DNA of 48,909 nt from an uncultured Clostridia bacterium (GCA_944386385.1 CALXAV010000001.1:1-48909), one strand, 5' to 3'; numbered from the stretch's first letter, positions 7,321-15,997 are shown. The notes: generated by a model not told the origin, from the sequence alone. A program made the numbers and translations.

Positions 7321-8334
7321 ATGGATTATGAATATCTTTCAAGTGTTTTTAAACATATTGGAATTTTAATTAATAATGATTTAAAACAAGAAATTATCTA
7401 TTATTTTCCCCTTGTTTTTTCCGAAAAAAGTTCTAAATATATGTTTAAAACTTCTTATGTAGTTTTAACACAACCATTGGGTACTTTTTTTGTTGATTTT
7501 ATTAACGTTGACTTTAATAATATAGAAGAATTTAAGGAATTCTTTTTAAAATATTCCGTTTCTATATTAGATAAAAACTATAAGAAGATATTAAAGAAAA
7601 ATGAATATTCAGAATATGAATTTAATGAACTATTAAATAAAATATATGGTAAAAAAGTATCTAGTTTAAAGAAGATTCAAAATCAAGTTGATGAAATATT
7701 AGATTACACAATTATCCATCCAAGAAAAAATAAGGAATTTACACCAATAGATAGATTACTAGTATTGCAAACAGTTCATGAAAATTTAACTTTATTAAGA
7801 AACAATAACATGGAAACACTAACTTTTTATAAATTGAATAATGCACCTATTTCAAATAAAACAGAAAATGAATTATATGATTTGATAAAAGCAAATGAAC
7901 ATAGAGTAGAAAAAATAACTGTATCTATACCAACATCAATTGAATCTTTAATATATTTTAGTTTATTAAATGTTTTAGAAAATAACTTAATATTAAAAGT
8001 TTGTAAAAATTGCAATAACTATTTCTTTGCTAATAATTCTAAAACTGAATATTGTAATAATATAGCACCATATTCTGATAAACCTTGCATAGAAATTGGA
8101 AGGAATCATTCTTTTATGAAAGGTTTAAATGAAGATGCTTTATTAGAAAGATATTATAAGATATATCATAGAAAAGCAACACTTGCTAGAAGAAATCCAG
8201 ATATAAAAGAATATGTAAAAAGCTTTGATAATTATAAAAAATTCGGAAAAATAAAACTTGCTGATTATAAATCAAAAAGTATATCAAAAGAAGAATTTAA
8301 GATATGGCTAGATAAAAAGGATAAATTTGTTTAA
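7321..8334 (+). CDS. DUF6076-like zinc-ribbon protein
   Basis: 337 aa from the ATG that follows AAGGAG (an upstream TTG in frame at 7273 has no binding site). The first 200 residues are helical and unrecognised. Around residues 237-270 the pattern CKNCNNYFFANNSKTEYC, with a further Cys before and after, is a treble-clef or CGNR-like zinc ribbon. With the Arg-rich segment after it (YYKIYHRKATLARR), this is the layout of DUF6076 proteins. Those are frequent on Firmicutes mobile elements, their function is unknown, and DNA or RNA binding is likely. It is transcribed away from the recombinase module. Confidence 0.6.
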   Translation: MDYEYLSSVFKHIGILINNDLKQEIIYYFPLVFSEKSSKYMFKTSYVVLTQPLGTFFVDFINVDFNNIEEFKEFFLKYSVSILDKNYKKILKKNEYSEYEFNELLNKIYGKKVSSLKKIQNQVDEILDYTIIHPRKNKEFTPIDRLLVLQTVHENLTLLRNNNMETLTFYKLNNAPISNKTENELYDLIKANEHRVEKITVSIPTSIESLIYFSLLNVLENNLILKVCKNCNNYFFANNSKTEYCNNIAPYSDKPCIEIGRNHSFMKGLNEDALLERYYKIYHRKATLARRNPDIKEYVKSFDNYKKFGKIKLADYKSKSISKEEFKIWLDKKDKFV

Positions 8335-8484
8335 GATTTATCTTTTTTTATTTTAGTTAATCTTTTTTAGTCTTTTTCAAACTTTTTTGACTTTTTTTAG
8401 ATAAAATCAATTCTTATTACTCTTTATTAGTCTATTTAAGACTTTTCAGCCAATCCCATTTAAAATTGGTTTAGGTGATAAAAA

Positions 8485-8637
8485 ATGAGTAGACAAATTA
8501 AGCCATATAAAAGAAAAAAAGGTTCTAAAAAACAAAAAAATCAATTAAATTCATTTAACCAATTTACTGATGAATTAATTGATACTTATTTTACACCTAT
8601 TGATAATAAGAAAAATATTAAGAAGAAAAATAAATAA
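8485..8637 (+). CDS. 50-aa basic peptide
   Basis: Starts MSRQIKPYKRKKGSKKQ, then NQLNSFNQFTDELIDTYFTP, with a Lys-rich end. An AGGTG site precedes the ATG. About one third of the residues are Lys or Arg at the ends, which suggests nucleic acid binding, but no family is recognised. It follows the zinc-ribbon gene in the same direction with a 150-bp gap made of T-rich runs, and may be co-transcribed with it. Confidence 0.5.
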   Translation: MSRQIKPYKRKKGSKKQKNQLNSFNQFTDELIDTYFTPIDNKKNIKKKNK

Positions 8638-8662
8638 AATTTATTATAAATCTTTTGGAAAA

Positions 8663-8701
8663 AATTACTCCATACTTTTTTGTATCGAGTAATTATTTTT
8701 T
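8663..8701. terminator. bidirectional intrinsic terminator
   Basis: AATTACTC/GAGTAATT arms with an inner ATAC/GTAT and A/T runs on both sides. It lies between the 50-aa gene (plus) and the response regulator (minus), so it can stop both. Confidence 0.75.
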
Positions 8702-8706
8702 GATAT

Positions 8707-9396
8707 TTATTTTGCTACATAGTACTTAACCATAGTTACTACATTTTTAGCACTAGGCTCTTCATAATCTCCTAATCGCAGAAATTTTCTTACCTTTTCT
8801 TTATTTGCATATTTCCACATTTTATGTATTGCTACTTGCACATCTGCTTTTATCGTATATGCTTTCTTTCCTTTTATTATAGCAATTCTTTGATAAATCT
8901 TTTTCAAATTTTCTTCATGTTCTTTGATAGAGATTTCGATACAGTCTTTTATAAATTCCGTACCTTTTTGAGATGGTTGAAAACCTAGTTTAAATAAAAT
9001 ATCATAAATTTTGTCCTCTTTGTATTTAAATGAAATTTCTCGTGCGATTCTCTGGACCTCTACGCCAACGGTTTCACATGGCTGTGTTTTACTAAAAAAA
9101 TTTACTACGCTCTCGTATCCTCTAACTTTTGCTATATATTCAGGTTCTCCAGAATATATAATAACTTTGGTTTCTTTAGAGTTTTCCTCTATTTTTCGTA
9201 GAATTTCTAATCCATCTTCACCTGGTAGTTTTAAATCCAGTATTACAATTTCAGGTTTCAATGTTTTTATCGTTTGGTATACTTCTGTTCCATTGTTTAC
9301 AATTGATATTGCGTGTGCTTCTTTTGTAAAATTGATTACATTTGATAAGTGTACGCTAATTGGTACATTATCTTCAGCAATTAGAACTTTTACCAT
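8707..9396 (-). CDS. Spo0A-like response regulator
   Basis: 229 aa, AGGAGG site. The receiver domain (residues 1-120) has the acidic pair (IAEDN), the phosphorylated Asp in VILDLKLPGEDG, Ser in IIYSGE and Lys in FFSKTQ. The C-terminal part (from ~130: LGFQPSQKGTEFIKDCIEIS ... EEPSAKNVVTMVKYYVAK) resembles the Spo0A effector domain in its LG-xx-xxKGxxFL start and its (K/E)PTNSEFIAMVADKL-like end. It is shorter than Spo0A (about 265 aa) and its recognition helix is not conserved by eye. It has its own promoter and terminator and stands alone. A sporulation-linked regulator on an element that interrupts a coat gene is notable. Confidence 0.75.
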   Translation of the reverse strand: MVKVLIAEDNVPISVHLSNVINFTKEAHAISIVNNGTEVYQTIKTLKPEIVILDLKLPGEDGLEILRKIEENSKETKVIIYSGEPEYIAKVRGYESVVNFFSKTQPCETVGVEVQRIAREISFKYKEDKIYDILFKLGFQPSQKGTEFIKDCIEISIKEHEENLKKIYQRIAIIKGKKAYTIKADVQVAIHKMWKYANKEKVRKFLRLGDYEEPSAKNVVTMVKYYVAK

Positions 9397-9430
9397 TCGA
9401 TAGCCTCCTAAAATGTATTATTTACTTGGA

Positions 9431-9459
9431 ATTTTACCACCTTTTACATAATTTGTAAA
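9431..9459 (-). promoter_or_regulatory. promoter of the Spo0A-like gene
   Basis: TTTACA and TAAAAT with 17 bp between, on the minus strand, 35 bp before the start codon. Confidence 0.6.
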
Positions 9460-9497
9460 CACTTTTATTTATAAAAACTTAACTATTCCCCTATAAT

Positions 9498-9526
9498 TTG
9501 CTAATTTATTCGATTTATGATATAAT
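9498..9526 (+). promoter_or_regulatory. promoter of the 173-aa orphan gene
   Basis: TTGCTA, 17 bp, TATAAT. A GAGAAT/ATTCTC hairpin lies in the leader before the start codon. Confidence 0.65.
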
Positions 9527-9583
9527 TTACGAAATTCTAAAAAGAAAGGAGAGAATTTTTAAGATTCTCACAGGTAGAACGGT

Positions 9584-10105
9584 ATGCAAGGTAAAATTTA
9601 CAAAGCACGGTTTTTTAACAAAGATTCAGGAGTGGAAATAACTCTTGATGAAGCTCAATCTATTTCAGAAACTGGCAAACCTATAAAAATATTATTTCAC
9701 TTCATACATTCAGAATTAATGCTGGTTGAAGGTTTGGTAAAGGGAAATACTTTTTCAACTCTTGATGGTTATTCTCTTCTTGTCAAAACAGAAGAGAATC
9801 ATCTGGATTTGAAAAATCAAGAATATGACGTTCCTCTCTATTTTGGTTATGCTTCAGAATATAAAGGAGAGAACTTTATACAATCATTTTCTGATTTTCC
9901 CTCTTTTCACAGGCGTTTACAGGAACTTAAAGAAGGAAATAAGATTTCTGAATATAGGTATCTTATTTCTGGAAAGTATAAATTTAGTGAAACCAAAAAT
10001 ATCCTTATTTCCTTTGAAATGAATGATATAGCAGGAAATACTATAATGGATAAAACGAATTGTAAATTTAAAGTTATAGGAACAGCAAGTTTCGTTATCG
10101 ATTGA
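9584..10105 (+). CDS. orphan protein of unknown function (173 aa)
   Basis: Not recognised. It starts MQGKIYKARFFNKDSGVEIT and is a mixed alpha/beta, probably soluble protein (strands such as KPIKILFHFI and YRYLISGKYKF) without Cys or signal peptide. The ribosome binding site next to the ATG is weak (CAGGTAG), while a strong AGGAGAG lies about 35 bp upstream in a leader that can fold. That may point to translational control. It has its own promoter and a strong terminator. Codon use is less AT-biased than in the neighbouring cargo genes, which suggests a separate origin. Confidence 0.75.
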   Translation: MQGKIYKARFFNKDSGVEITLDEAQSISETGKPIKILFHFIHSELMLVEGLVKGNTFSTLDGYSLLVKTEENHLDLKNQEYDVPLYFGYASEYKGENFIQSFSDFPSFHRRLQELKEGNKISEYRYLISGKYKFSETKNILISFEMNDIAGNTIMDKTNCKFKVIGTASFVID

Positions 10106-10115
10106 GTTAAAAAAT

Positions 10116-10158
10116 GGAATCATCTTTCCGTAGAAAGAAGGATGGTTCTATTTTTTTC
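10116..10158 (+). terminator. intrinsic terminator of the orphan gene
   Basis: GGAATCATC...GGATGGTTC stem followed by seven T, 10 bp after the stop codon. Confidence 0.8.
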
Positions 10159-10196
10159 GACATTTAACTTTTATATCTATACTCTAAAAATGAGTT

Positions 10197-10241
10197 AAGA
10201 GGAGAAAAATAGCTTTCATAATTCAGCTATATTCTCCTCTT
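10197..10241. terminator. long palindromic hairpin, probable terminator
   Basis: AAGAGGAGAA pairs with TTCTCCTCTT, and an inner AGCT pairing extends the stem. It lies right after the stop of the small minus-strand frame at 10247-10351, so it probably once terminated that gene. Confidence 0.6.
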
Positions 10242-10246
10242 ACGAA

Positions 10247-10351
10247 TTACGCTTTTTCGGTTCGCATATAAAAGTCCAGTCTTTCTGGTTTCATTGAATA
10301 CCAAAGTTCGTTTTTGTATATCCGATAATTACATTTCATGATTTTACACAT
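10247..10351 (-). pseudogene. 34-codon frame, probable gene remnant
   Basis: Starts MCKIMKCNYRIYKNELWYSM and continues with KPERLDFYMRTEKA. It looks like the natural end of a protein (balanced composition, terminator directly after) but has no ribosome binding site before its ATG. It abuts, in the opposite direction, another coding-looking fragment. It is best read as a C-terminal scrap of a lost gene, though a functional peptide cannot be excluded. Confidence 0.3.
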
Positions 10352-10459
10352 TGTGATGATTGGGCTGATTTATTTATGTATCCAGCATTTGACGATTTAA
10401 TGGATCTCTTATGGACATATGAAAGTGCTTTTGAAGCAGAGAAACTTATAATCAAATAA
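10298..10459 (+). pseudogene. coding-like fragment ending DLLWTYESAFEAEKLIIK
   Basis: The frame is open from 10298 and its last 36 codons read like real protein (HCDDWADLFMYPAFDDLMDL and then the end given in the name). No start codon with a binding site is present, and a stop precedes it. It is probably the 3' end of a deleted gene that once pointed right, joined to the minus-strand scrap at 10247-10351. Confidence 0.3.
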
Positions 10460-10518
10460 TGCAACACACTAATTCATAAGCTCGAGTGTCTTTTTACTTG
10501 GGCTTTTGGATTTTTTAT

Positions 10519-10995
10519 TTATTTCGTTAAATCATATTTGTATATTTTAGTATAACTACCATTTTCCAAAGGTGCTTTTTCTATAAATTCCCATCCAGTT
10601 TTTTCATAATAATTTTCATGCTCTGTTATTAAATATATGTTTTTATAGTTCATCTTTCTTGTTTCTTCTATTACTTTTTCTTGCAATAATTTACCTATAC
10701 CTTGATTTCTATATTCTTTCTTTACAAATAATGCTGCCATCCATGGGTATAAATCTTGTCTTGATTTTAAGTCACATCTCCAAATAGAAACACATCCTAC
10801 TACTTCATCATCATATTTTGCAATATACATTTGAGGAATATCATTTCTATTTAAAGAGTGCTTTGAGCGATATATTATATCTTCCAGTTTTCTATTATAT
10901 TTTTTCTCCCATTCTTCATATATCCATTCTGAAACTTCTTCTAAATAGTCTATATCATCTAATAAATTAATAACTTTAATATTTTCTAAAACCAT
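10519..10995 (-). CDS. GNAT family N-acetyltransferase
   Basis: 158 aa with AGAGGTG before ATG. The acetyl-CoA binding loop is RNQGIGKLLQEKVIEE (the usual R/QxxGxG/A), preceded by the strand AALFVKKEY and followed by YLITEHENYYEKTGWEFI. It transfers an acetyl group from acetyl-CoA to an amine; the substrate is not predictable. It belongs to a run of minus-strand single-enzyme genes with short gaps. Four more GNAT genes occur in the window. Confidence 0.88.
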   Translation of the reverse strand: MVLENIKVINLLDDIDYLEEVSEWIYEEWEKKYNRKLEDIIYRSKHSLNRNDIPQMYIAKYDDEVVGCVSIWRCDLKSRQDLYPWMAALFVKKEYRNQGIGKLLQEKVIEETRKMNYKNIYLITEHENYYEKTGWEFIEKAPLENGSYTKIYKYDLTK

Positions 10996-11012
10996 ATTTT
11001 ACACCTCTATAA

Positions 11013-11726
11013 TTATATTATCATTTCTACCCCATCTTCTTTTATGATTACATCTTTTAAGCATTTTTTCTTTAATTCTTCTCTTGTGTCATCTCTTAAA
11101 TGGGTAGCTAAAATTTTATTTTTATATGTTTTTCTTATTGTTTCTATATCATCAATTCCCATGTGATAATTTGTACCTTCAATCATTGATATATCTGTTA
11201 TTACAATTTCACTATTTTCAAATATATTTAATACTTCTTTACATAGACAAGTATCTCCTGTGATTCCTATTTTATTGTTTATGATATATCCATAGCTTTC
11301 TATATTGTAATGATCTACTTTTTGGACTTTTATATCATAATCATTAAATATTTCTATTGACTTTGTTTCAGGTAATATCTCTATAAATTTTATCTTTTCT
11401 TTAAAAAACTTATCAAAAAAATCTTGATAATATATATGACATAGTTCAGTTAATTTTTCTTTTAATTCTTTTGGTCCAGCAATATATATTGGTTTTAAGT
11501 TTTCCTCTACTTCTAAATTCAGTATTAGTGCTGGTAAATCTGCATAATGGTCTGCATGAAGATGTGTTATAATTATCATTTCTAATTTTGTAAAATAATA
11601 ATTTGTTTTTCTTAATTCTTTTAGTACACCATTTCCTACATCTACTAATATTTTGTCATCTATTAACTCACTTGCACAATTATATTTTGAATATATTGCT
11701 CCTGTTCCTAATAATCTTACTTTCAT
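11013..11726 (-). CDS. metallo-beta-lactamase-fold hydrolase (RNase Z / PQQ-B-like)
   Basis: 237 aa, AGGAGT site. It starts MKVRLLGTGAIYSKYNCAS. The metal motif is THLHADHYADLP (HxHxDH), with the later ligands in GITGDTCL (Asp) and ATHLRDD (His). This order and length fit the RNase Z-like or phosphodiesterase branch of the family. Without the exosite insert it need not be a tRNA enzyme. It lies 17 bp before the acetyltransferase gene and is probably co-transcribed with it. Confidence 0.85.
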   Translation of the reverse strand: MKVRLLGTGAIYSKYNCASELIDDKILVDVGNGVLKELRKTNYYFTKLEMIIITHLHADHYADLPALILNLEVEENLKPIYIAGPKELKEKLTELCHIYYQDFFDKFFKEKIKFIEILPETKSIEIFNDYDIKVQKVDHYNIESYGYIINNKIGITGDTCLCKEVLNIFENSEIVITDISMIEGTNYHMGIDDIETIRKTYKNKILATHLRDDTREELKKKCLKDVIIKEDGVEMII

Positions 11727-11777
11727 TATTAATTACTCCTAATTTAATTTATTTTTATGGTACATAAATCATATCAA

Positions 11778-12425
11778 TTAAAAATATTTTTCAATAAATT
11801 TTTCAAAAAATAATATATCCTTCATCTTCTCTGGATGCCATTGTACTCCTACAATATTATCCTTTTCAATTGCTTCAATAATATTATCTTCACTTTTAGC
11901 TGTTATTTTAAATCCATTTGCAGTATCTTTTATTGCCTGATGATGAAATGAGTTTACACTTATTTTATTAATATTATAAACCTCATATAGAAAAGATTTT
12001 TCTTGTAATATAATATCGTGAAATTGATTTTCTAAATTATGTCCTTCTATGTCTTGATATAAACTTCCTCCAAAACAAACATTAATTGATTGCATCCCAC
12101 CACATATTCCTAAGATTGGTTTATTATTTTGATAAAACATTTCAATTAATTTTTTATCAATTGCAAATTCATCAATTATATTATTTTTTTCGTCGTTGTT
12201 TTTTTCTCCATAATATTTTGGATTAATATCAATATTACTTCCCGTTATAATTAATCCATCACAGATTTTCTCTATTTCTTCCATATTGTTTTCTGTAAAT
12301 ACTGGAATCAAATTAATACCAAGTTTATCAAAAATATCTTTAAAATATTTAGTTATATAAAATCTTTCAGTAAATCCAATTTCTTTTTCTACTATTTCAA
12401 ATCTTTCCGTAATTGCTAAACGCAT
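11778..12425 (-). CDS. class I glutamine amidotransferase-like gamma-glutamyl hydrolase (PuuD-like)
   Basis: 215 aa. The nucleophile elbow is GICGGMQSINVCFGGSLYQD (Cys after GI), the catalytic His and Glu are in VGVQWHPEKM, and SFHHQAI fits the PuuD branch (gamma-glutamyl-GABA hydrolase). It probably cleaves gamma-glutamyl bonds in small molecules. Its start overlaps the end of the phosphatase gene by 10 bp, which points to an operon. Confidence 0.85.
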   Translation of the reverse strand: MRLAITERFEIVEKEIGFTERFYITKYFKDIFDKLGINLIPVFTENNMEEIEKICDGLIITGSNIDINPKYYGEKNNDEKNNIIDEFAIDKKLIEMFYQNNKPILGICGGMQSINVCFGGSLYQDIEGHNLENQFHDIILQEKSFLYEVYNINKISVNSFHHQAIKDTANGFKITAKSEDNIIEAIEKDNIVGVQWHPEKMKDILFFEKFIEKYF

Positions 12426-13021
12426 TCTTTTTCTCTCCTTCTATTAATTTTATTATATATATCATACCAAGAATAACATCTAGTTAAGTTATTAAATTCT
12501 GGTATTCTATTATATGGTGCATCATATATAATAATTGAAGTGTTATTTATTAATTTTTTTATATTTTTAGTTTCATCCTCAATCATAATATCAATATTAT
12601 GTTCTTTGCAATGCGTTCCCTTATCTTTTATATTAAAAAATATATCATCATAAATTATTTTATTTTCTTTTAACCATTTTTTAGTTATTTCTTCAACTTT
12701 ACTTTGTAATTCTTTTGGAAACCACTCATCATAATTTTTCCTTGCTGTAATTATATATATTTCATCTCCTAAATTTCTTAACTTCGATATTACTTCTGAT
12801 GCAAACTCTCTTGCAGGTAATTCTGAAACTAAATCTTTTCTATATTTATTCCAAAAATCATGTGCAATTTCATCAGTCCATCCAAAAATGTCAGTTGTGT
12901 CAAAAGCATTTATATTTTCCAACTGGTATTTTCCTATCTCGCTACAATACTTAAATCCATAAGTAATACTAAAATCATAATGTGAATTTAATACTCCATC
13001 TATATCTATACCTATTTTCAT
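12416..13021 (-). CDS. NT5C-like HAD phosphatase
   Basis: 201 aa, GGAGG site. The motif MKIGIDIDGVLNSHYDF gives the nucleophile DxDGV. YIITARKNYDEWF is motif II, and IDIMIEDETKNI holds the acidic motif near the end. This matches 5'(3')-deoxyribonucleotidase-type (NT5C) phosphatases, which act on nucleotides or other small phosphates. Two relatives lie nearby (13038-14255 and 16520-17101). It is followed by the PuuD-like gene with overlap. Confidence 0.8.
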   Translation of the reverse strand: MKIGIDIDGVLNSHYDFSITYGFKYCSEIGKYQLENINAFDTTDIFGWTDEIAHDFWNKYRKDLVSELPAREFASEVISKLRNLGDEIYIITARKNYDEWFPKELQSKVEEITKKWLKENKIIYDDIFFNIKDKGTHCKEHNIDIMIEDETKNIKKLINNTSIIIYDAPYNRIPEFNNLTRCYSWYDIYNKINRRREKECV

Positions 13022-13037
13022 TATTTGTATCCTCCAA

Positions 13038-14255
13038 TTATTTGTTTAAAAATTCACTTATACTATCTTTTATTTTATCTAACTCATGACCAGTTGCTAA
13101 ACAAGTATTCCATCCTCTACTTTTTGCTACTTCAATATTTTCTTTGCTGTCATCTATAAATAGAATATTTTTAGGCTCTATCTTCCAATCTTTTTCTACT
13201 ATTTCATAGATTTTCTCTTTAGGTTTTCGACAGTTTAATTCAAATGAAAGCCATACATAATCAAACACTTTCAAATCCACTTGTTTATCTAATCTCTGCT
13301 TATCTAATGATCCAAGATTTGATAAAATAGCAATCTTACATTTATCTTTTAAGCTATGAGCAAATTCTACTACATCTTTGTAATATTCAATTTTATCAAA
13401 TTCTTTTATGTAATAATCATAAAATTCCTGTGAATTGCATTCTAAATTAAATTCTTTTTTTATCTTTTCAAACCACCTATCGTTTTCTAAATAGATATGG
13501 TATGTTATATCTTCTACTGATTGAGCATGGTATCTTTCTACTATCGTTTTTTCATCTTCTTTACTATTAAAATGTTTTATAAGATTTATGATAGCTTTAT
13601 CTATTGAATACTCTCCTTCTTTATGACTTTCTATGACGCCTCCCCAATCAAATATAACAATTTTATTTTTGTTTTCTATTTCTTTAATTTTAGAATATAC
13701 ATCATACCATGAATAAGCTCTATAAATATTTTCTCCTTTACATTCTTTGTTATATCCTGCATTAAAGCATATTACTGGTATATGTTTTGATATTTCATTT
13801 ATATTTTCTACTTTATCATCTATCATTACATCTATATTATTATTTAAGCATATTTCTAATTTGTCATCTGGACTAAATATAATTTCATCATGGTAAATCT
13901 CATTTTCTTTTAACCAATTTCTTACGATTTCTCTCATCTTTTGACCTTCAGCTGTATCTCTATCAGTTAAAAATCTTGCAGTTATTATATATACTTTATT
14001 TCCATCATTACTTAATTTTTTTGTTACTTCATTTGCAAATTTTCTTGCTGGTTCATTTTTAGCATAATCATATAAATATTTTCTCCAAAATTCATCATCT
14101 AAATTTTTATCTACATCAAATATTTCTTTAATATCATAGCCTTCTGAATTTACAATCCCCGTATGGTATTTTTCAAATACAACTTTACTTCCATAATCTA
14201 ATTGCCATTGCTCAATATCTGTTAAGACACCATCTACATCTATTCCTATATTCAT
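13038..14255 (-). CDS. two-domain HAD protein: NT5C-like phosphatase fused to a HAD-IA phosphatase
   Basis: 405 aa from the ATG after GGAGG. Domain 1 (residues 1-195) has GIDVDGVLTDIEQW, YIITARFLTD and DVMIDDKVEN, very close in layout to the neighbouring NT5C-like proteins. Domain 2 (from ~200) begins KIVIFDWGGVIESHKEGEY, with ILSNLGS, a Lys in CRKPKEKIYE and the motif ILFIDDSKENIEVAKS. It is a HAD-IA hydrolase of the YihX/epoxide-hydrolase-N type. Both halves keep their nucleophile Asp. A fusion of two phosphatases suggests sequential or coupled dephosphorylation, with unknown substrates. Confidence 0.82.
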   Translation of the reverse strand: MNIGIDVDGVLTDIEQWQLDYGSKVVFEKYHTGIVNSEGYDIKEIFDVDKNLDDEFWRKYLYDYAKNEPARKFANEVTKKLSNDGNKVYIITARFLTDRDTAEGQKMREIVRNWLKENEIYHDEIIFSPDDKLEICLNNNIDVMIDDKVENINEISKHIPVICFNAGYNKECKGENIYRAYSWYDVYSKIKEIENKNKIVIFDWGGVIESHKEGEYSIDKAIINLIKHFNSKEDEKTIVERYHAQSVEDITYHIYLENDRWFEKIKKEFNLECNSQEFYDYYIKEFDKIEYYKDVVEFAHSLKDKCKIAILSNLGSLDKQRLDKQVDLKVFDYVWLSFELNCRKPKEKIYEIVEKDWKIEPKNILFIDDSKENIEVAKSRGWNTCLATGHELDKIKDSISEFLNK

Positions 14256-14287
14256 TACTACCTCCAACATAATTTTACTATCTTCGC

Positions 14288-14335
14288 CATAATATCATAA
14301 ATATTTTAAAAAATAAAGAAATCATTTGTTTTATA
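14288..14335. repeat. 48-bp direct repeat, copy 1 (upstream of HAD gene)
   Basis: Identical over 48 bp to 17132-17179. It contains TATGATATTAT on the minus strand, a likely -10 region, so it is probably the shared promoter of the two HAD genes that it precedes. Confidence 0.85.
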
Positions 14336-14368
14336 TAAAAAAATATACCCCACGCAACAAGCATGGGG
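14336..14368 (-). terminator. intrinsic terminator of the LysM gene
   Basis: On the minus strand CCCCA...TGGGG is followed by a T-rich run; it lies just after the LysM stop. Confidence 0.75.
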
Positions 14369-14386
14369 AGTGATGAGAGTTTGTTT

Positions 14387-15085
14387 TTATTTAATTACAA
14401 GATAATCATAAGCATAAATCAAATCTGGATTTGTGATATTTTGATTATCATCCAGCAGTTTTTCAACTGATGTTCCGAACTTTAATGCAATCTCGCTTAA
14501 AGTATCCCCTGGTTGTATCACATACTTTCCAACAGCAACTTCAAGTGTAAATACATCTGTATTACTTTCTTCGATATTCCAATAAATCGGAATGTTGCTA
14601 TTAGTTAATTCGTCATACCATCCTTCGTCATCAGTATCTGCTGGAAAAATTGTTTCCACAGTAGCTTTTGCTGCATCACTTTCAAATGATTCTTTTACTG
14701 TATTCATCAAATCATTATTCATTAATGCACCAATTTGGATAAAATCCACTTCATCATCAATTGTGCTTATCATTTTTTCATAGGTATCACTACCATTGTT
14801 TTCAAAAATTCGATATTGCACATTCAAATGTTTATTTAAGCTACTTACAGCCCAGATTAATTTATCTCCATTATTCTCATATTGTTTCAAGCTATATGTT
14901 TCTAACATATCTGAAACATAGTCAAAACCATTGTAAATGGAGATTTCTGATAAGTCATAAACTTCTGATGTCCGTACATCTGATTCTTCACCTGCTGTTA
15001 AGTCATCAGGTGATAAGGCATATGCTGTACTGCAAAATCCAAAACACAAACACAAAGTTACTAATGTTGCAAATAATTTTTTCAT
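14387..15085 (-). CDS. secreted LysM-domain protein
   Basis: About 232 aa from the ATG after AAGGAGG; a longer frame upstream has no binding site. Residues 1-23 (MKKLFATLVTLCLCFGFCST, then AYA) are a typical signal peptide. The middle 150 residues are not recognised. The C-terminus is one LysM repeat (YVIQPGDTLSEIALKFGTSV, then IYAYDYLVIK), a peptidoglycan-binding domain. It is thus an exported wall-associated protein. It has its own promoter and terminator and is divergent from a membrane protein gene. Codon use is less AT-rich than its neighbours. Confidence 0.88.
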   Translation of the reverse strand: MKKLFATLVTLCLCFGFCSTAYALSPDDLTAGEESDVRTSEVYDLSEISIYNGFDYVSDMLETYSLKQYENNGDKLIWAVSSLNKHLNVQYRIFENNGSDTYEKMISTIDDEVDFIQIGALMNNDLMNTVKESFESDAAKATVETIFPADTDDEGWYDELTNSNIPIYWNIEESNTDVFTLEVAVGKYVIQPGDTLSEIALKFGTSVEKLLDDNQNITNPDLIYAYDYLVIK

Positions 15086-15134
15086 TGTCATTCCTCCTTG
15101 TATGTTTCTCTCATCACTTATGTTTATCTTACCT

Positions 15135-15163
15135 ATTATACCATAATTTAGGCTTTTTTTCAA
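15135..15163 (-). promoter_or_regulatory. promoter of the LysM gene
   Basis: TTGAAA, 17 bp, TATAAT on the minus strand, about 50 bp before the start. Confidence 0.75.
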
Positions 15164-15195
15164 TCTATTTAAAGCAAGTTTTTTCTTCCTTGAAT

Positions 15196-15224
15196 TTGAT
15201 TATCCTTTAAAATTTTGGTATAAT
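15196..15224 (+). promoter_or_regulatory. promoter of the membrane protein gene
   Basis: TTGATT, 17 bp, TATAAT. It is back to back with the LysM promoter. Confidence 0.7.
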
Positions 15225-15294
15225 TAAGTTTAGATACCATTAACATTCAGCATTTTACTTTATGCTGATATTTAAAACAGAAGGGAGAAATGTT

Positions 15295-15930
15295 ATGGCA
15301 ATCTTATTATTATTACTCGTACTTGCTCTTAATTTTATAATTTCATGGGCAAACGCAAGTTATGTAGGACGGTATTGGTCCGAGTCAAAACAAGTAGGTG
15401 GCAGTTTTAGAGTCTATATCATAGTGGGATATATAATGGCAATAGCTGGTTTTACTATGGTATATGGATATATATTACTGCTTATCTCTCCAATTCTTCT
15501 TCAAATAGCAGAAGTAGATCAAGAAACAATTTTGATGTTTGAACAACTTGCATCAGACTTGATTTATCTGTTTTGCGTTGTAACTATTGTTCCAACTGGT
15601 TTTTACATTTGGATTCGTAGTTTAAAAAACTTTTTTGAAAAGAAGACATTGGCAAATGGTTTGACTGCTGGATATAATACTTTTGCTCAACTTCATAATA
15701 CTATGAGCGTAGCACGAAATGCACCTAGTGCTTTTGGAAGAGTAGTAGAAACCCTTTTTGGAGGAAAAGGTAAGAAAAAAGATAATACAATTATTATATT
15801 GTGTGCAATTCTTATTTTAATTCTTGCTATTTTCGGTGGATATTTCACAGCATCTGCAATTATGAAAAAAGCGGACCGCGAATATGATATGTTTGGTGAC
15901 CTCCAGAGAAGATATCCTGATTACTCATAA
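15295..15930 (+). CDS. multi-span membrane protein of unknown function
   Basis: 211 aa from the ATG after AAGGGAG. Hydrophobic spans lie near residues 3-25, 40-70, 88-108 and 165-188 (for example IIILCAILILILAIFGGYFT). Between spans 3 and 4 lies a soluble loop with a Gly-Lys rich end (FGGKGKKKDN). I recognise no family. It is divergent from the LysM gene across two near-consensus promoters, so the two may serve the same envelope role. It ends in its own terminator. Confidence 0.75.
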   Translation: MAILLLLLVLALNFIISWANASYVGRYWSESKQVGGSFRVYIIVGYIMAIAGFTMVYGYILLLISPILLQIAEVDQETILMFEQLASDLIYLFCVVTIVPTGFYIWIRSLKNFFEKKTLANGLTAGYNTFAQLHNTMSVARNAPSAFGRVVETLFGGKGKKKDNTIIILCAILILILAIFGGYFTASAIMKKADREYDMFGDLQRRYPDYS

Positions 15931-15952
15931 AAAGCACTTCTCTCAAAAAAGT

Positions 15953-15997
15953 GGTCAAGGAATTTGTGTATTTTCACAATTCTTTGACCTTTATTTT
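15953..15997 (+). terminator. intrinsic terminator
   Basis: GGTCAAGGAATT...TTCTTTGACC stem with a long T-rich tail. Confidence 0.75.
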
